Part shown: piece by piece, positions 41,582 to 52,598 of the stretch | How positions within the stretch are numbered: position 1 is the first letter of the stretch | Layout: each line of letters starts with the position of its first letter | Source of the DNA: Pelodiscus sinensis | Lineage: Eukaryota; Chordata; Testudines; Trionychidae | Assembly: GCF_049634645.1 (NCBI RefSeq) | Contig: NW_027465908.1 | Location: forward strand, 2,976,001-3,040,000 | Direction: 5' to 3' | Length of the DNA: 64,000 nucleotides | Translations under genes and position numbers: made by a program | The notes under the pieces: model-generated | What the model saw: the letters and a program-made list of their open reading frames with translations, nothing else | What the model was told of the DNA's origin: nothing | Database searches by the model: none

Positions 41582-44500
41582 ATGGCTGGTATTAATGTTG
41601 CAGCTCCACCTTGGGAAGATACAGTCACTTACCAGCATCCTGGGTGAGTTTTTAGCCAAGGATAGAGCAAGAGAAGTCCAGGGAACACAGCTTGTCTGGG
41701 AGCAAACAGCTAACTCCAAGCATTTGCAAGGGGCTCTTAAGTCTGGCTCTGGGATTGCTTTTCTGTGTCAGTATAAGACAGTGGGAATGTTGTCATTGGT
41801 CTCTTCCTTTTCCTAGGCTATTGGCAGAAATGTTTATAACAGTGCTTCATGGAGGTAAGTGACTTTCCAGCCTCTGATTTCTGTTGCCTCTTTCTTGTCC
41901 ATAAGGAATGTTTAGCTACTCAAGACAAGAGGCAATGAAGCCTGCATTCCTTTCCCTCCTGGGTATACTGGTTTTGACAGGGGGGAAATATATATATTGC
42001 ATGGGAAGTGGTTTTCTTTTTCAAAAGTTCCTACAAAAATACTTGGTTTCCCCCCCCCCCCCCCCCCCCCCAATGCCAATATTAGGAGAAGATAAGTGAA
42101 AAGTTTTCTGGGTGAAATTTTCAAAAATGCCTAAGTGACTTTTCAAAAATTATTTTGACTCAGATTTTCAAAAGCTATTTAGGCATTACTAGGCTCAGCA
42201 CTGCAATCCCTAACTGATTCGGACACCTAAATCTCATTTCCAAAAGGGATTTAAGATCTTTATAGACAAAATCTCCTTGACAGTGATGAATTTATAATTC
42301 ACATGTCTAAATCACAGTTTAAAACTAAATCAGTAAGGCATTGAAATGCAGAGCACAACAGTTCCTCAGTACCTTTAAAAATCTGCCCCTAAGGGCCTGA
42401 AAGAGCCTAAGGCTTCATCTATACCTAAAATGTAGGTCACTCTAGCACTGTGAAAAATTCACACCCTGTGTGCTGCTCTTAGGTCTTATTGTAAATGTAG
42501 CTAGGTCAGCACGTGAATTCTTCTGTCAACATAGTGATTTCCTCTTGATGGGGGTGGATTACAGCAATGGAAAACACTTCCTCTTCTGTTTGTATAGGAA
42601 ATGTATGCGCTACAACTGTTGAGAGTATGTAGTGCAGACATATCCTTAGCCTCACTGAGGACAGGTTTACACTAGACCCGGCAGCTCAGTTTAAGGTATG
42701 CAAGTCCAGCTACACAGCATGTGTAGCTGGAGTTGGCTTATATTAAGCTGAGCTTTGGCACATTGCAGGAGACTGATGGGAGCAAACATTCCCAGTGGCT
42801 TCCCTTACTCCTTGCAAAAGGAGGAATACTGGCCGCTGGAAGGAGCTGCCCTCAGTGTTCGATTTATAGGTCTATACTAGACTAAATCAAACACCAGGGC
42901 TGTGTCTACACTGGCCACTTATTCCGGAAAATCAGCCGCTTTTCCAGAATAACTTGCCAGCTGTCTACACTGGCCCCTTGAATTTCCGGAAAAGCAATGA
43001 TGATCTACTGTAAAATCATCAGTGCTTTTCCGGAAAAACTATGCTGCTCCCGTTCGGGCAAAAGTCCTTTTCTGGAAAACTGTTCCCGAAAAGGGCCAGT
43101 GAAGACAGCACAGACTTCTTTTCCGCAAAAAAAGCCCCGATCGCAAAAATGACGATTGGGGTTTTTTTGCGGAAAAGCGCGTCTACATTGGCACGGACGC
43201 TTTTCCGGAAAAAGTGCTTTTCCGGAAAAGCATCCTGCCAATGTAGACGCGCTTTTTCTGGAAATACTTATAACAGAAAACTGTTCTGTTTTAAGCATTT
43301 CCGGAAAAGGGTGCCAGTGTAGACGTAGCCCAGAAGATCGACCACTGGAGCGTCAATCTTCTGGGAAGTATAGAGATGCCCTCAGAGTCATGCATCTGAC
43401 AAAGTGGGTCTTTGCCCACGAAAGCTTATGCTCCAACACTTCTGTTAGTCTATAAGGTGCCACAGGACTCCTCGCCGCTTTTGCAGATTCAGACTAACAC
43501 GGCTCCCCTTCTGATACTTGACCTCAGAGTCAGTGGGTCTTAGACCCAGCTCCTCAAAGCTATTCAGCTGCCTCACTCCCACTGCTTTCAGTGAGATTGC
43601 CATCTAAATATCCTTGAGGGTCTGGGCCTTTGTCCCCTAGGCACATAAATCACATTGAATATAGCGCTTACCGCTCTTAAGTTACATAGGCATTTTTGAT
43701 GGTTGAGGCCTGGGACAAAGTCGTCCAGCAACTGGAGATGGAGATAAGATGCAAATGCTGGAACCACAACCAGACCCCAAATTCTCTCTGTGCTGGGTGT
43801 TAGGATCCTGGATTTTACCATAGCAATAAACTCAAACAAGGATGTGCATTATTGGTCTGCTGGTGCATCCCTGGTGTGTGCCCTGTGAAGCACAGGAAAA
43901 GGAGGGTGCTGATACCCTGCTAACTATAACTACTCATTGCAGGAGGAGTAATGGTAGTTCGAATTAGGAGCTTTAATTTGAACTACCTAGCCCATGCCAC
44001 GTGTAGCCATGGGCAGGGAGTCCAAATTACCGGGCATTTAAATACGGTGGTGCCTGGGAAGATGCAAATAAAGCCAGGGATATTTTAATCCCGGGCTTCA
44101 TTTGCAAGTTCGAATGCCTACATTAGCCACCCTAGTTCGAAGTAGGGTGGCAGTGCAGACATACCCTTAGGGACAAAGCTTTTGGTTTGGTGCTGAGCTC
44201 CTGGAGAGGACTGATATGGGGGAAGAGGGAAGACAGACATTTGTACTTGTGCCCCAAGCTTAGTATCTTGTAACAAGGGTGAAAATGGGAGCAAAATAGT
44301 AGGGATGGGGTCACAGTGAACACGTCCTAGGGCCCCATATTTCTCTTGATGGGCCTGCTCCCTGCGACCTCAAGGAGGTTTAAGTTTTGCTCCATGAATT
44401 ATGTCTCTCAACAGAAAATGAAAAGGCTCTTTTCAACATTCATTGCAAAGTCCAGCTACTCCTGGAGAGCATCAAACACTGCTGTAGCTGTGAGAATGAA

Positions 44501-47500
44501 GGTACGGTAGGTCATGGAGCCCTGCCAAGGGCTCCATCTTGTTACGGCTCTGCTTGACCATGCAGACTGGGATAAGACCAAGCTTCTGCTGCCCTTCAGT
44601 TGCAGGGTGGGGTGTCACCAAGCCATGTAGGGTTGAAATCTGGCAGAACCGTCACACTGACTTTCTCAGGATGACCAGGTATCTGGTTTTTAACTGGAAC
44701 ATCCAATCAAAAAGGGACACTGGTGTCTCCAGTCTGCACCACCAACCCGACCATTAAAAGTCCAGTCAGCCATGCTGCAGGGGTAAGACAGGCTAGTCCT
44801 CTTCTGTCCTGGCACCGTGCTGCAGCCCCAATGCAGCCAGTGGTTCTGGCTGCTGGATGGGAGAATCATGGGCTCCACCCCCACCCTGGGCCCTTGCTCT
44901 GCATTCCCATTGGCTAGTTCCCAGCCAAAGGGAGCTGAGGGAGCAGTGTCTGTGGGCAGAGGGACCAACAGACTTGCCAGGCCCCTGGGCAAGATGGGAG
45001 AGGCCAGCTCCACGTTCTCAGAAGTGGTGGGGTCTCAGGCAGGGGGGCAGGGCCTGATGTGTTTGCGCAAATGGGTCCATGTCCTCTGGTGCGGACCATG
45101 CTGCCGCACGCTTTCCTGTGCCACCTCTGAGGGCTCCGATATGACCTTCATTTGAGAGGTCTTCCGCGAGACCTCTCCAAGCTGCCGACCGTCTACCAGG
45201 ACCTCCTTCAGACCTAGAAGATGCTTTCAGTGGCCAGGTCCTTGGGAGCCACCATGGGGGCAGACCTCCTCGTGGAGCCCCTGCTACACAACCCCCATCT
45301 ACGTGCACAGGTGGCAGAGTCCCTCTTGGGCACCACAGGTTGGTCCTGGCAGAAGTCGCCAGAATCAGACACCTCCTAGACTACGACCAGGGAGACTGGG
45401 TGGATCCTCTGGCACTGCCCAGCACACGGGGCTCTCCACCCTACGTACTCCCCGGCGCATGCTTCAGGAGGTGAAGGACGCTTTGCTGCCTGCTGCTCGG
45501 GTTTATCTCGACAGGATCCTGTGAGAGGGTGCACCCTGCCCGCCCCCCTGATCTCTCCATAGGCCCCCAACCCCGCGTACCTTCCCAACCGCCACCCCCT
45601 CCTTACCCAAGCCGGCTGCACACGTTGCAGTCGGTCCCCTTTCGAACCACACTAAAGAGTCATCTGTACACACTCGTTCTTCACACTCTTCACTTCCCCA
45701 CCCTCGTGTCCCACCCAGATACCGAGTGGCAGGACCTCCTTCCGCCAATAGAGGGTGGGGAACCCGAATGGACCAATCTCTATTCCACCTTGGTTCTACG
45801 TCCCACAAGAGACATCAGCTGGAGAATCTTCCACGGTGCTGGGAGCACAAGCATGTACTTGGCACAGTTCACCCCTGTTCCCGACACTTGCCCCTTCTGT
45901 GGCATTAGAAAGACCCTGGCGCACATTTATCTCAAGTGCGCCTGCTTACAGCCCCTCTTTCAGCTCCTCCAGAACCTCTTGTTGAGGTTCTGGCTACACT
46001 TCTCCCCTCACCTATTAATTTACACACACCCCATCCATAGCCTCACACAGTCGTGGGACCTCCTCATCGACCTCCTGGCTACTGCCAAACTGGCAATTTA
46101 TAAAACCAGGGAGCAGAGATTAGGTATGGGGGGGGGGGGGCTGTGACTGTGGGGCCTATTTCCGCTCCTGCATCTGTTCATGCATCCCGGCAGAGTTCCA
46201 CTGGGTGGCATCCGCTGGCTCTCTTGAGACCTTCAAGGGGCAGTGGGCACTGTCCGGGGTTCTCTGATCAGTGTTCCTATCTGGTTCCCTCGTTTTAGCC
46301 CTTTGACCTTCACCCCCGTCCCTGTTTTTTCTTTTTTCTTGGTCCCCTGGAATTAGTTGGCATCTAGGGCTCTTTGGATCTTCCCTGTAGGTTGGGGGAG
46401 GGTCCTTTAATGGGGGTGGGCGAATGCCCATCCACCTCCCTGACCCAATAGGACCAAACTCCTGCAGCCCACTGCCTTCAGTCTGCCCCAGCGGTATGTT
46501 TATATTTACCTGTTGTGGATAATAGCTGCTTCTGTGTCAATGTTCATGCTCTGAATGAGCAATGTGTTCATTTTAAAGATGCTCTTCCTGCTCCCAGGTT
46601 TTATTTGCTCACTGGCCTTCAGCTCTTACCCACGTTATGCATTGCAGATGACATTGAGCTGGCAGATGTGAGTGGCCAGGTGAAGAATTTGCTTCAGAAC
46701 CAACATCGCTTTGCCTCGGAGCTTCTGAGCGAGCGAGAGATCTGTGTCCTCCTCCGTGTCACAAGTAGGTACAGCATAGCCAGCGCCACGAGAGGAAAAT
46801 GCCTCTGCATTTTGGCCACAAGCATTGTGATGGCTACAAAAGCAATGCCCAGTCCCAGTTCTGGCCACTAGATAGCACATCTGCAGGAGAAATGTTTCTC
46901 TCTCTATGAAATTCCTTTGTCCCTCACAGATGGTGGAGGTTCTTCAGAGGCAGTATTTACCCCACTGCTGAAAGATGAAGGCATAATTAATCCTAAATTC
47001 CTTGGTAAGTAGTGCTGCTAAGCTAGATAGTTTTATGAGACTAATGTACAAAATGTATTAGGATGTTGGGTGTATTTCCAAGAGAAAGGAATATACCATC
47101 TCAGTTGTATTTCTCAGGAAGGAATCAAAGCCCAAGCCAAGCAAGAATGATTTAAATTTGTACTAGAAATATTTCTTTGCAGTTTCTTGGAGACAAATTG
47201 GCATTGTCAGAGGAGGGCAGCAGGCCTAGCATATCGGGGGCTGAGGCAGCTCTGAGTCACCTGAGAATAGTTAACTCGCTGAGTAACTGGGAGGCAGTCT
47301 CTTAGGCAGTAAAACACCTGGGCATGTATCAAGGATAACGATCTTAATTAGCAAAGGAACTTCTAAGCAGAAAGGCTGTTGCTGCTTCTGAGACTGAGGG
47401 ATTACAGAGAGACACTCCTTCCAGCAGACTGTTGAGAAACTGCTAGACAAAACCAACACCCCAAAGAGGGAGAAACAGATTAGAGCTATGGAAGAAAGAT

Positions 47501-49415
47501 TAGAGAGGTAGGAAATAGCTCAGAGAACAAGGGATGGAGAAGGACTGGTTCTAACCCTTCAAACAAGGGGCCAGAGCTGGAACTCGGGGAGTGGGTTGGC
47601 CTGAGCTCCCATATCTATTCCAGGGAGGGTTTTTTTTTAAGAGCAGAAGCTCCTAACTTTGGATACTTTGGATGGATTAACCCCTGCTAGCACCATGCCA
47701 GGGGGTGTGGTGCTTAGGAAGCAATGGTGCTCTTCCTTATGGGTGTTTACTTCCAAAGTGCCTCTGAATTTCTTTCCAGTCGGGGTGGTTTACTGGCATC
47801 TTAGACAGGAGCAGACTTGTCTCTGACTTGGTTAAGGAAAGTTTGTGTGCTGCAGGCAACGCGTTTCTCTCCTGGGAAAGTATTTTGATCTAGGATTGAA
47901 CTGGCCCAGCCTATCCTGGGAGTGACATGTGTTTTGGCCAGCACACTGCAGACCATAGAGAGGGATGCAGAGAGCAGGAAGAGCTTGTCTGGGCAACAGC
48001 CTTGCTGATGGCCCATGTGGCTTTGCCATGGCCAAAACCAGTTACCTAGGAGCTTTATGGCCTGATGGAGCTCTTGAACAATGGTTGGATCAGCTCAAGA
48101 TAGGTAGCCAGTGTAAAAGTCCACCATAATGTCAATCAGTGACTGAGATGATTGATTTACTGCATAGACTCCCTGTCTCGCAAGTGTGGGGTCACCAGGC
48201 CCTGCACCCCCTCTGCAGACAGATGTGACTCTCAGCCAGCAGGTGAAACAAAAAGTTTATTAGCCCACAGGGACACTGCGTCAACCAGACTTGTTAGCAC
48301 AGAAACCAGAAGCAGTCAGTGTAATCCACATTGAGGAGAGAGGCCTTAGAACCAAGGGCCCTGCCCCCCATTTCTGCCTCCCCCAAATCAATGAGAGTCA
48401 CACTCACACACAGCGCCCATCTACCCCCTGCAGCCAGCCCCATTTCCAGCCTTTGTCCAGCTTCCTGGGCGAAAGGTGTCCCCTGTTTACCTCCTTTACA
48501 GAAGGCATCAGCCATTGTATACATGGGAAAGGCTGTCCCACCAACATTCCCACCATCATCTTCCTATTGGTACAGTGCCCAGGGAAACTGAGGCCCATAC
48601 ATAGGGTTACTATAGAGTGCATATAATCCCCATTTTGTCGCACTCATTCACATTCAGGAGTACTGTTGTTGATTTGTATTTTGAAATTATATGGAATATT
48701 TTATCTGTAGCTCTCTAGGCACTTCACAAATGTTAAGTAACTAAGTAATGACACTCCTCCCACTTTTTCTGATCAGTATTATTATCCTCGTCATACAGTG
48801 GTGAAATTGAAGTACAGAACTGTTAAATGACTTGCACAAAGTCACCCAGTGAGTCAGTGGCAGAGTTGGAAATAAAACCCAGGAGTTCTCATGGCACTGG
48901 CGCTGTTTGTAATCACTCCTAGAGGGGGCCAGACTCAGTCTCTCAGAATAACTACTAGATTGCTCCTTAATCTTTCTTTTATTATTTTTAGCCTTTTATT
49001 TGTGTGTGTTGTGATATTAATTGCACAATTAGTGTAATAGTTGGTTTGAGTGAAATCAGATGAGTGCCAGGGAGGTACAAGTGTTGACATTTCCGAACTT
49101 TCCTAATCCGAGTGCTTTTCTCCTCTCTGTGAAGCTAAATTGGGGAACTGGGAAGATTCCAAGGTCTCTTCAACCAGAGTGAAAGCCAAAAAAGCAGGCA
49201 AAAAGACAAGTGTGCTCTTAGAGATTCCATCAGAAGAAGGTGAGTCTCTGAAACCTAATGAGGCCAGAGAGCTTAATCCTGTTCATTCCCTTTGAATTTC
49301 CAGCACCCACCCATCTGCTCTGTGTGTTTCTGCTGCAGGTAAACAGAATCCATCGCCCCAAGGCAACAGGACTAAAATTATAGTGTCCTCTCCGAAACAA
49401 TCCAGGAGACACTGA
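41582..49415 (+). CDS. Gene 2: unrecognised protein of about 186 residues (7 exons)
   Basis: Exons: 41582-41643, 41817-41854, 44415-44501, 46648-46764, 46930-47004, 49135-49239, 49339-49415. All have GT-AG introns (mostly GTGAGT or GTAAGT donors) and matching phases. They total 561 bases: 186 codons plus TGA at 49413-49415. The ATG at 41582 has A at -3 and G at +4. The frame stays open upstream and a CAG sits at 41564-41566, so the first exon may instead be internal to a longer gene. Residues about 13-115 are helical with a CCSC cluster (LLESIKHCCSCENE). The C-terminal third is rich in Lys, Arg and Ser (KAKKAGKKTS, SPKQSRRH), as in nuclear or nucleic-acid-binding tails. No membrane segment or signal peptide is visible. 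I do not recognise the family. Same strand as gene 1; a merged transcript is unlikely because gene 1 already has a stop. Confidence 0.65.
42110..42890. repeat. Ancient DNA-element and LINE-like remnants
   Basis: 42110-42400 holds TTTCAAAAATGCCTAAGTGA-type sequence found in old amniote repeats (similar phrasing at 43535-43640 and 56090-56150). 42410-42660 and 42663-42890 look like worn DNA elements with inverse ends (TCATCTATACC / CAGACATATCC). A poly-C run at 42050-42072. Confidence 0.35.
42898..43330. mobile_element. Palindromic MITE family A, copy 2
   Basis: GGCTGTGTCTACACTGGC and GCCAGTGTAGACGTAGCC ends, CAG duplications at 42895-42897 and 43331-43333. Confidence 0.9.
43385..43522 (+). 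repeat. Penelope-like 3' tail fragment
   Basis: CATCTGACAAAGTGGGTCTT, CCCACGAAAGCTTATGCTCC and CAGACTAACACGGCTCCCCT. Confidence 0.65.
43941..44166 (+). mobile_element. Half palindrome of a TTCGAA-type MITE (E3)
   Basis: Starts at the centre motif GGAGGAGTAATGGTAGTTCG and ends CAGTGCAGACATACCC. No left half. Confidence 0.7.
44670..45020. repeat. GC-rich interspersed repeat
   Basis: Style of a turtle non-autonomous DNA element (ATCTGGTTTTTAACTGGAAC; then CCAGTCAGCCATGCTGCAGG). No clear ends found. Confidence 0.35.
45030..46490 (+). mobile_element. LINE (Tx1-like) ORF2 C-terminal region
   Basis: An open stretch 45529-46146 contains DISWRIFHGAGSTSMYLAQF and TPVPDTCPFCGIRKTLAHIY followed by LKCACLQPLFQLL, the Cys-Cys-His-Cys zinc region at the end of many LINE ORF2 proteins. 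Upstream 45030-45525 is the same protein in broken frames. RT core absent. Assigned to a Tx1-like clade with low certainty. Confidence 0.65.
48150..48660 (-). repeat. Possible LTR-like repeat
   Basis: Contains AACAAAAAGTTTATTAGCCC and, at the right, AACTGAGGCCCATACATAGG and ATTTTGTCGCACTC, reminiscent of LTR sequence from endogenous retroelements. No target duplication found. Confidence 0.3.
48695..48925 (-). repeat. MIR SINE, minus strand
   Basis: TATTATCCTCGTCATACAGT, GACTTGCACAAAGTCACCCA and AATAAAACCCAGGAGTTC are the inverse of the MIR core. Confidence 0.7.
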
Positions 49416-49784
49416 GAGTGGCATATCCCAAGGGATGGTTAATGCTGACCTCTCCTTCCCAGCTGCTATTTGAAAATGTTTGATGTCTTCTGGCTTGTTC
49501 CTTGGAGAAGTGCTTTTTAGGGCTGACTCCAGGAGTCTGAGCCACTCGGAGCGTTCCATGCGTACATTGATTCTGAATGATCCCAGATTTCCTGTGGAAA
49601 AACTCCTCCATTCTCTGCTAGCCAATTGGAAAGGAAGTGAGATAATGGCTTCCTTTCTGATGGCTCAAGGAAGAATGTAAAGTTGCATCAAGAGGGCATA
49701 CTGTAATCTAAGCCTAGGCATGAAAGGGGTCCTTTTGGAGTGGGGCTCAATACTGGACTGATTAACTGTTAATTCAGCAGCTGA

Positions 49785-50077
49785 GTAAGGTCCACAAGTT
49801 CAGGGCCTAGAAGATTACTAGATTATTGGATGCAAACTGTAAAATGCAACCTGCACTGATGTCTTTGTTATTGTGTAACCAGTTTTATGGGTACTAGTTG
49901 GAGATTCTGTTGTTGCTTGTCTACTTTCTCTGTGTAAGGTCCACAAGTTCAGGGCCTAGAAGATTATTGGATGCAAACTGTAAAATGCAACCTGCACTGA
50001 TGTCCTTGTTATTGTGTAACCGGTTTTATGGGTACTAGTTGGAGATTCTGTTGTTGCTTGTCTACTTTCTCTGTGTG
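49785..50077 (+). repeat. Tandem duplication of about 149 bp
   Basis: GTAAGGTCCACAAGTTCAGG starts at 49785 and at 49934. The two units differ by an 8-base indel (ACTAGATT) and a few substitutions. It begins 370 bases after the gene 2 stop, perhaps in its 3' untranslated region. Confidence 0.9.
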
Positions 50078-50417
50078 ATTCAGAATTCTACTTTGTTCCT
50101 TCTGATTCATGTAACATTTGCTTTGTGCTCTGTACTTCCTCCCTTGGTGTGTCCTTGAACCACAAGGGCTATTTGTGTTGAATGTCTCTCCCTTACAGAG
50201 AGAAACTTCACAATAGTAGATTTCTTTGAAGTTACTTGGCATTTATACCCGAGCAATCAACAACAGAATTGGCCCCAACACCTGCAATTTTGACACTGTC
50301 CCTCCATGGTAGAGCCCTGCAACCCAAGAGGACCCAGCTGTAACTGTCATATTTGGGAAACGATGCAATCCTTGGGGACTCTGGTCACTTCAGCTCTCTG
50401 CCTCCTACCCAGGAGAA

Positions 50418-51247
50418 CAATGACTCTGTCAAATAGTGATAGAAATGTAGCCGTGTTAATCTGGTGTAGCTGAAACAAAAAACAGGACTATGTAGCACTT
50501 TATAGACTAACAAGATGGTTTATTAGATGATGAGCTTTCGTGGGCCAGACCCACTTCCTCAGATCAAATAGTGGAAGAAAATTGGCACAACCGTATATAC
50601 CAAAGGATACAATAAAAAAAATGAACACATATGAAAAGGACAAATCAAATTTCAGAACAGAAGGAGGATGGGGGTCGGGGGGGAGGTAAATGTCTGTGAG
50701 CTAATGATATTAGAGGTGATAACTGGGGGTGCTATCTTTGTAATGGGTGAGAATTAATGTCTTTGTTTAGACCTAAGCGTAAAGTGTCAAATTTAAGCAT
50801 GAATGACAGTTCAGAGGATTCTCATTATCTCAACGACTTGATTACCTGCTTCAAAGACCTTTTAATGCCAGACTTGAAAGAGAATCCTCTGAACTGTCAT
50901 TCATGCTTAAATTCGACACTTTATGCCTAGGCCTAAACAAAGACATTAATTATTTTACCCATTACAAAGATAGCACCCCCAGTTATCACCTCTAATATCA
51001 TTAGCTCACAGACATTTACCTCCCCCCCCGACCCCCATCCTCCTTCTGTTCTGAAATTTGATTTGTCCTTTTCATATGTGTTCATTTTTTTGATTGTATC
51101 CTTTGGTATATATGGTTGTGCCAATTTTCTTCCACTATTTGATCTGAGGAAGTGGGTCTGGCCCACAAAAGCTCATCATCTAATAAACCATCTTGTTAGT
51201 CTATAAAGTGCTACATCGTCCTGTTTTTTGTTTCAATGACTTTGTCA
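50418..51247. mobile_element. Palindromic non-autonomous Penelope derivative
   Basis: Two inverse arms (about 50465-50823 and 50881-51230) related to the arms at 13893 and 16340 surround a 57-base spacer. Flanks CAATGACTCTGTCA (50418-50431) and CAATGACTTTGTCA (51234-51247) are a 14-bp duplication with one mismatch. No coding capacity. Confidence 0.85.
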
Positions 51248-51488
51248 GTGTGTCCCCCTGCTGCTGGCTGCTGCCATCTTGCTTTGCTGTGCTGTGCTGT
51301 AGAGTGAGCATGGCAAGGAGCTGCAATGCTTCTCACCACACAGCACAGGAGCAGGACAGACTGCACCAGCTCTTGGCAGAAGGGAAAATGACTTAGTCTC
51401 ACACCCACCTGAGCAGATCATTTCAGATCTGAATTGGGCTAACAACTTAGCCCCAAACAGGTCTCTGCTCTGTGGTACCTACTGGGCA

Positions 51489-52070
51489 TGTATGACGGGG
51501 CGTCTCAGCCCTGCACTGGAACCCCCCCCCAAACGCTGGATCGGGGATGTCAAGAGAGGCAGAATCCCGGACGCCAGGGCGGGGTATTTAAAAGTGGCTA
51601 AGGAAGCCCGAGGGGAGGGAGGAGCTGCAGGAGAGGAGTGACGGTGACCGGAGACTGAGGAAGGTGAACACCAAAGCAAGCGATGCATGGACAACCAGGG
51701 TGAGCTTTAATCCGGGTCCACCGGGTGGACATGGATGTGGAACTAGGGAAGAAGTGACTTGGGGCAAGGTTGTGGACCCCGTGAGTGGGGGAGTTTAGAG
51801 GCTACAGCCCCCTTCACTGAGTAGGGACCTAGGTCCCTACCTTAGGGCCCTGAGCTGGGGTTCAGAGAGAGGGAGGGCCTGAACCCACCTTCCCCGGTAC
51901 CCCGGACGCTAAACTGGCCTTGCATGGGTAGGAATCCATCCAGGGTGACCCGCATAATACAAAATAAAACAAACCGTGCAACAGTTACTGGGCACAAAGG
52001 AGTAAACTGGTGTTTGGGGACAGACGAGAGTGGGAAAGACTCGAACCCCACAAGAGGAACACATAACACA
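51489..52070 (+). repeat. 5' LTR of the Gmr1-like Ty3 element
   Basis: Starts TGTATGACGGGGCG and ends AACACA. A TATTTAAA lies at 51585-51592 and AATAAA at 51963-51968. TGG follows, the usual start of a primer binding site, before the MITE at 52076. No 3' LTR in the window. Confidence 0.6.
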
Positions 52071-52075
52071 TGGTA

Positions 52076-52508
52076 AGCTGTGTCTAGACTGGCCAGTTTT
52101 TCTGAAAAATCAGCCGCTTTTCCGGAAAAACTTGCCAGCTGTCTACACTGGCCGCTTGAATTTCTGCAAAAGCACTGACTTCCTACTGTAAGAAATCAGT
52201 GCTTCTTGTGGAAATTCTATGCTGCTCCCGTTCGGGCAAAAGTCCCTTTTGCATAAAGCTTTTGCGCAAAAGGGCCAGTGTAGACAGCTCAGATTTGTTT
52301 TCTGCAAAAAAGCCCTGATCGCGAAAATGGCAATCGGGGCTTTTTTGTGGAAAAGCGCATCTAGATTGGCACAGATGCTTTTCCGTAAAAAGAGCTTTTG
52401 CGGAAAAGCGTCTGTGCCAATCTAGATACTCTGTTCCGAAAATGCTTTTAACGCAAAACTTTTCCGTTAAAAGCATTTCTGGAAAATCATGCCAATCTAA
52501 ATGCTGCC
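52076..52508. mobile_element. Palindromic MITE family A, copy 3
   Basis: AGCTGTGTCTAGACTGGC start, inverse worn end at 52490-52508. Flanks GTA and GTG. Inserted in the primer-binding region of the Ty3 element. Confidence 0.8.
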
Positions 52509-52598
52509 GTGGAGAACGTGGGTACGTTCCTGGCCCTGAGGTAGGGGTCAGTAATGAGATAAGGAGATACATGAGGGATTAACAATATACATGAGGGA

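Noticed and set aside
44539..45155. Overlapping open frames around 44539-45155
   Set aside because: GC-rich repeat sequence with frames on both strands; no splice-compatible exon.
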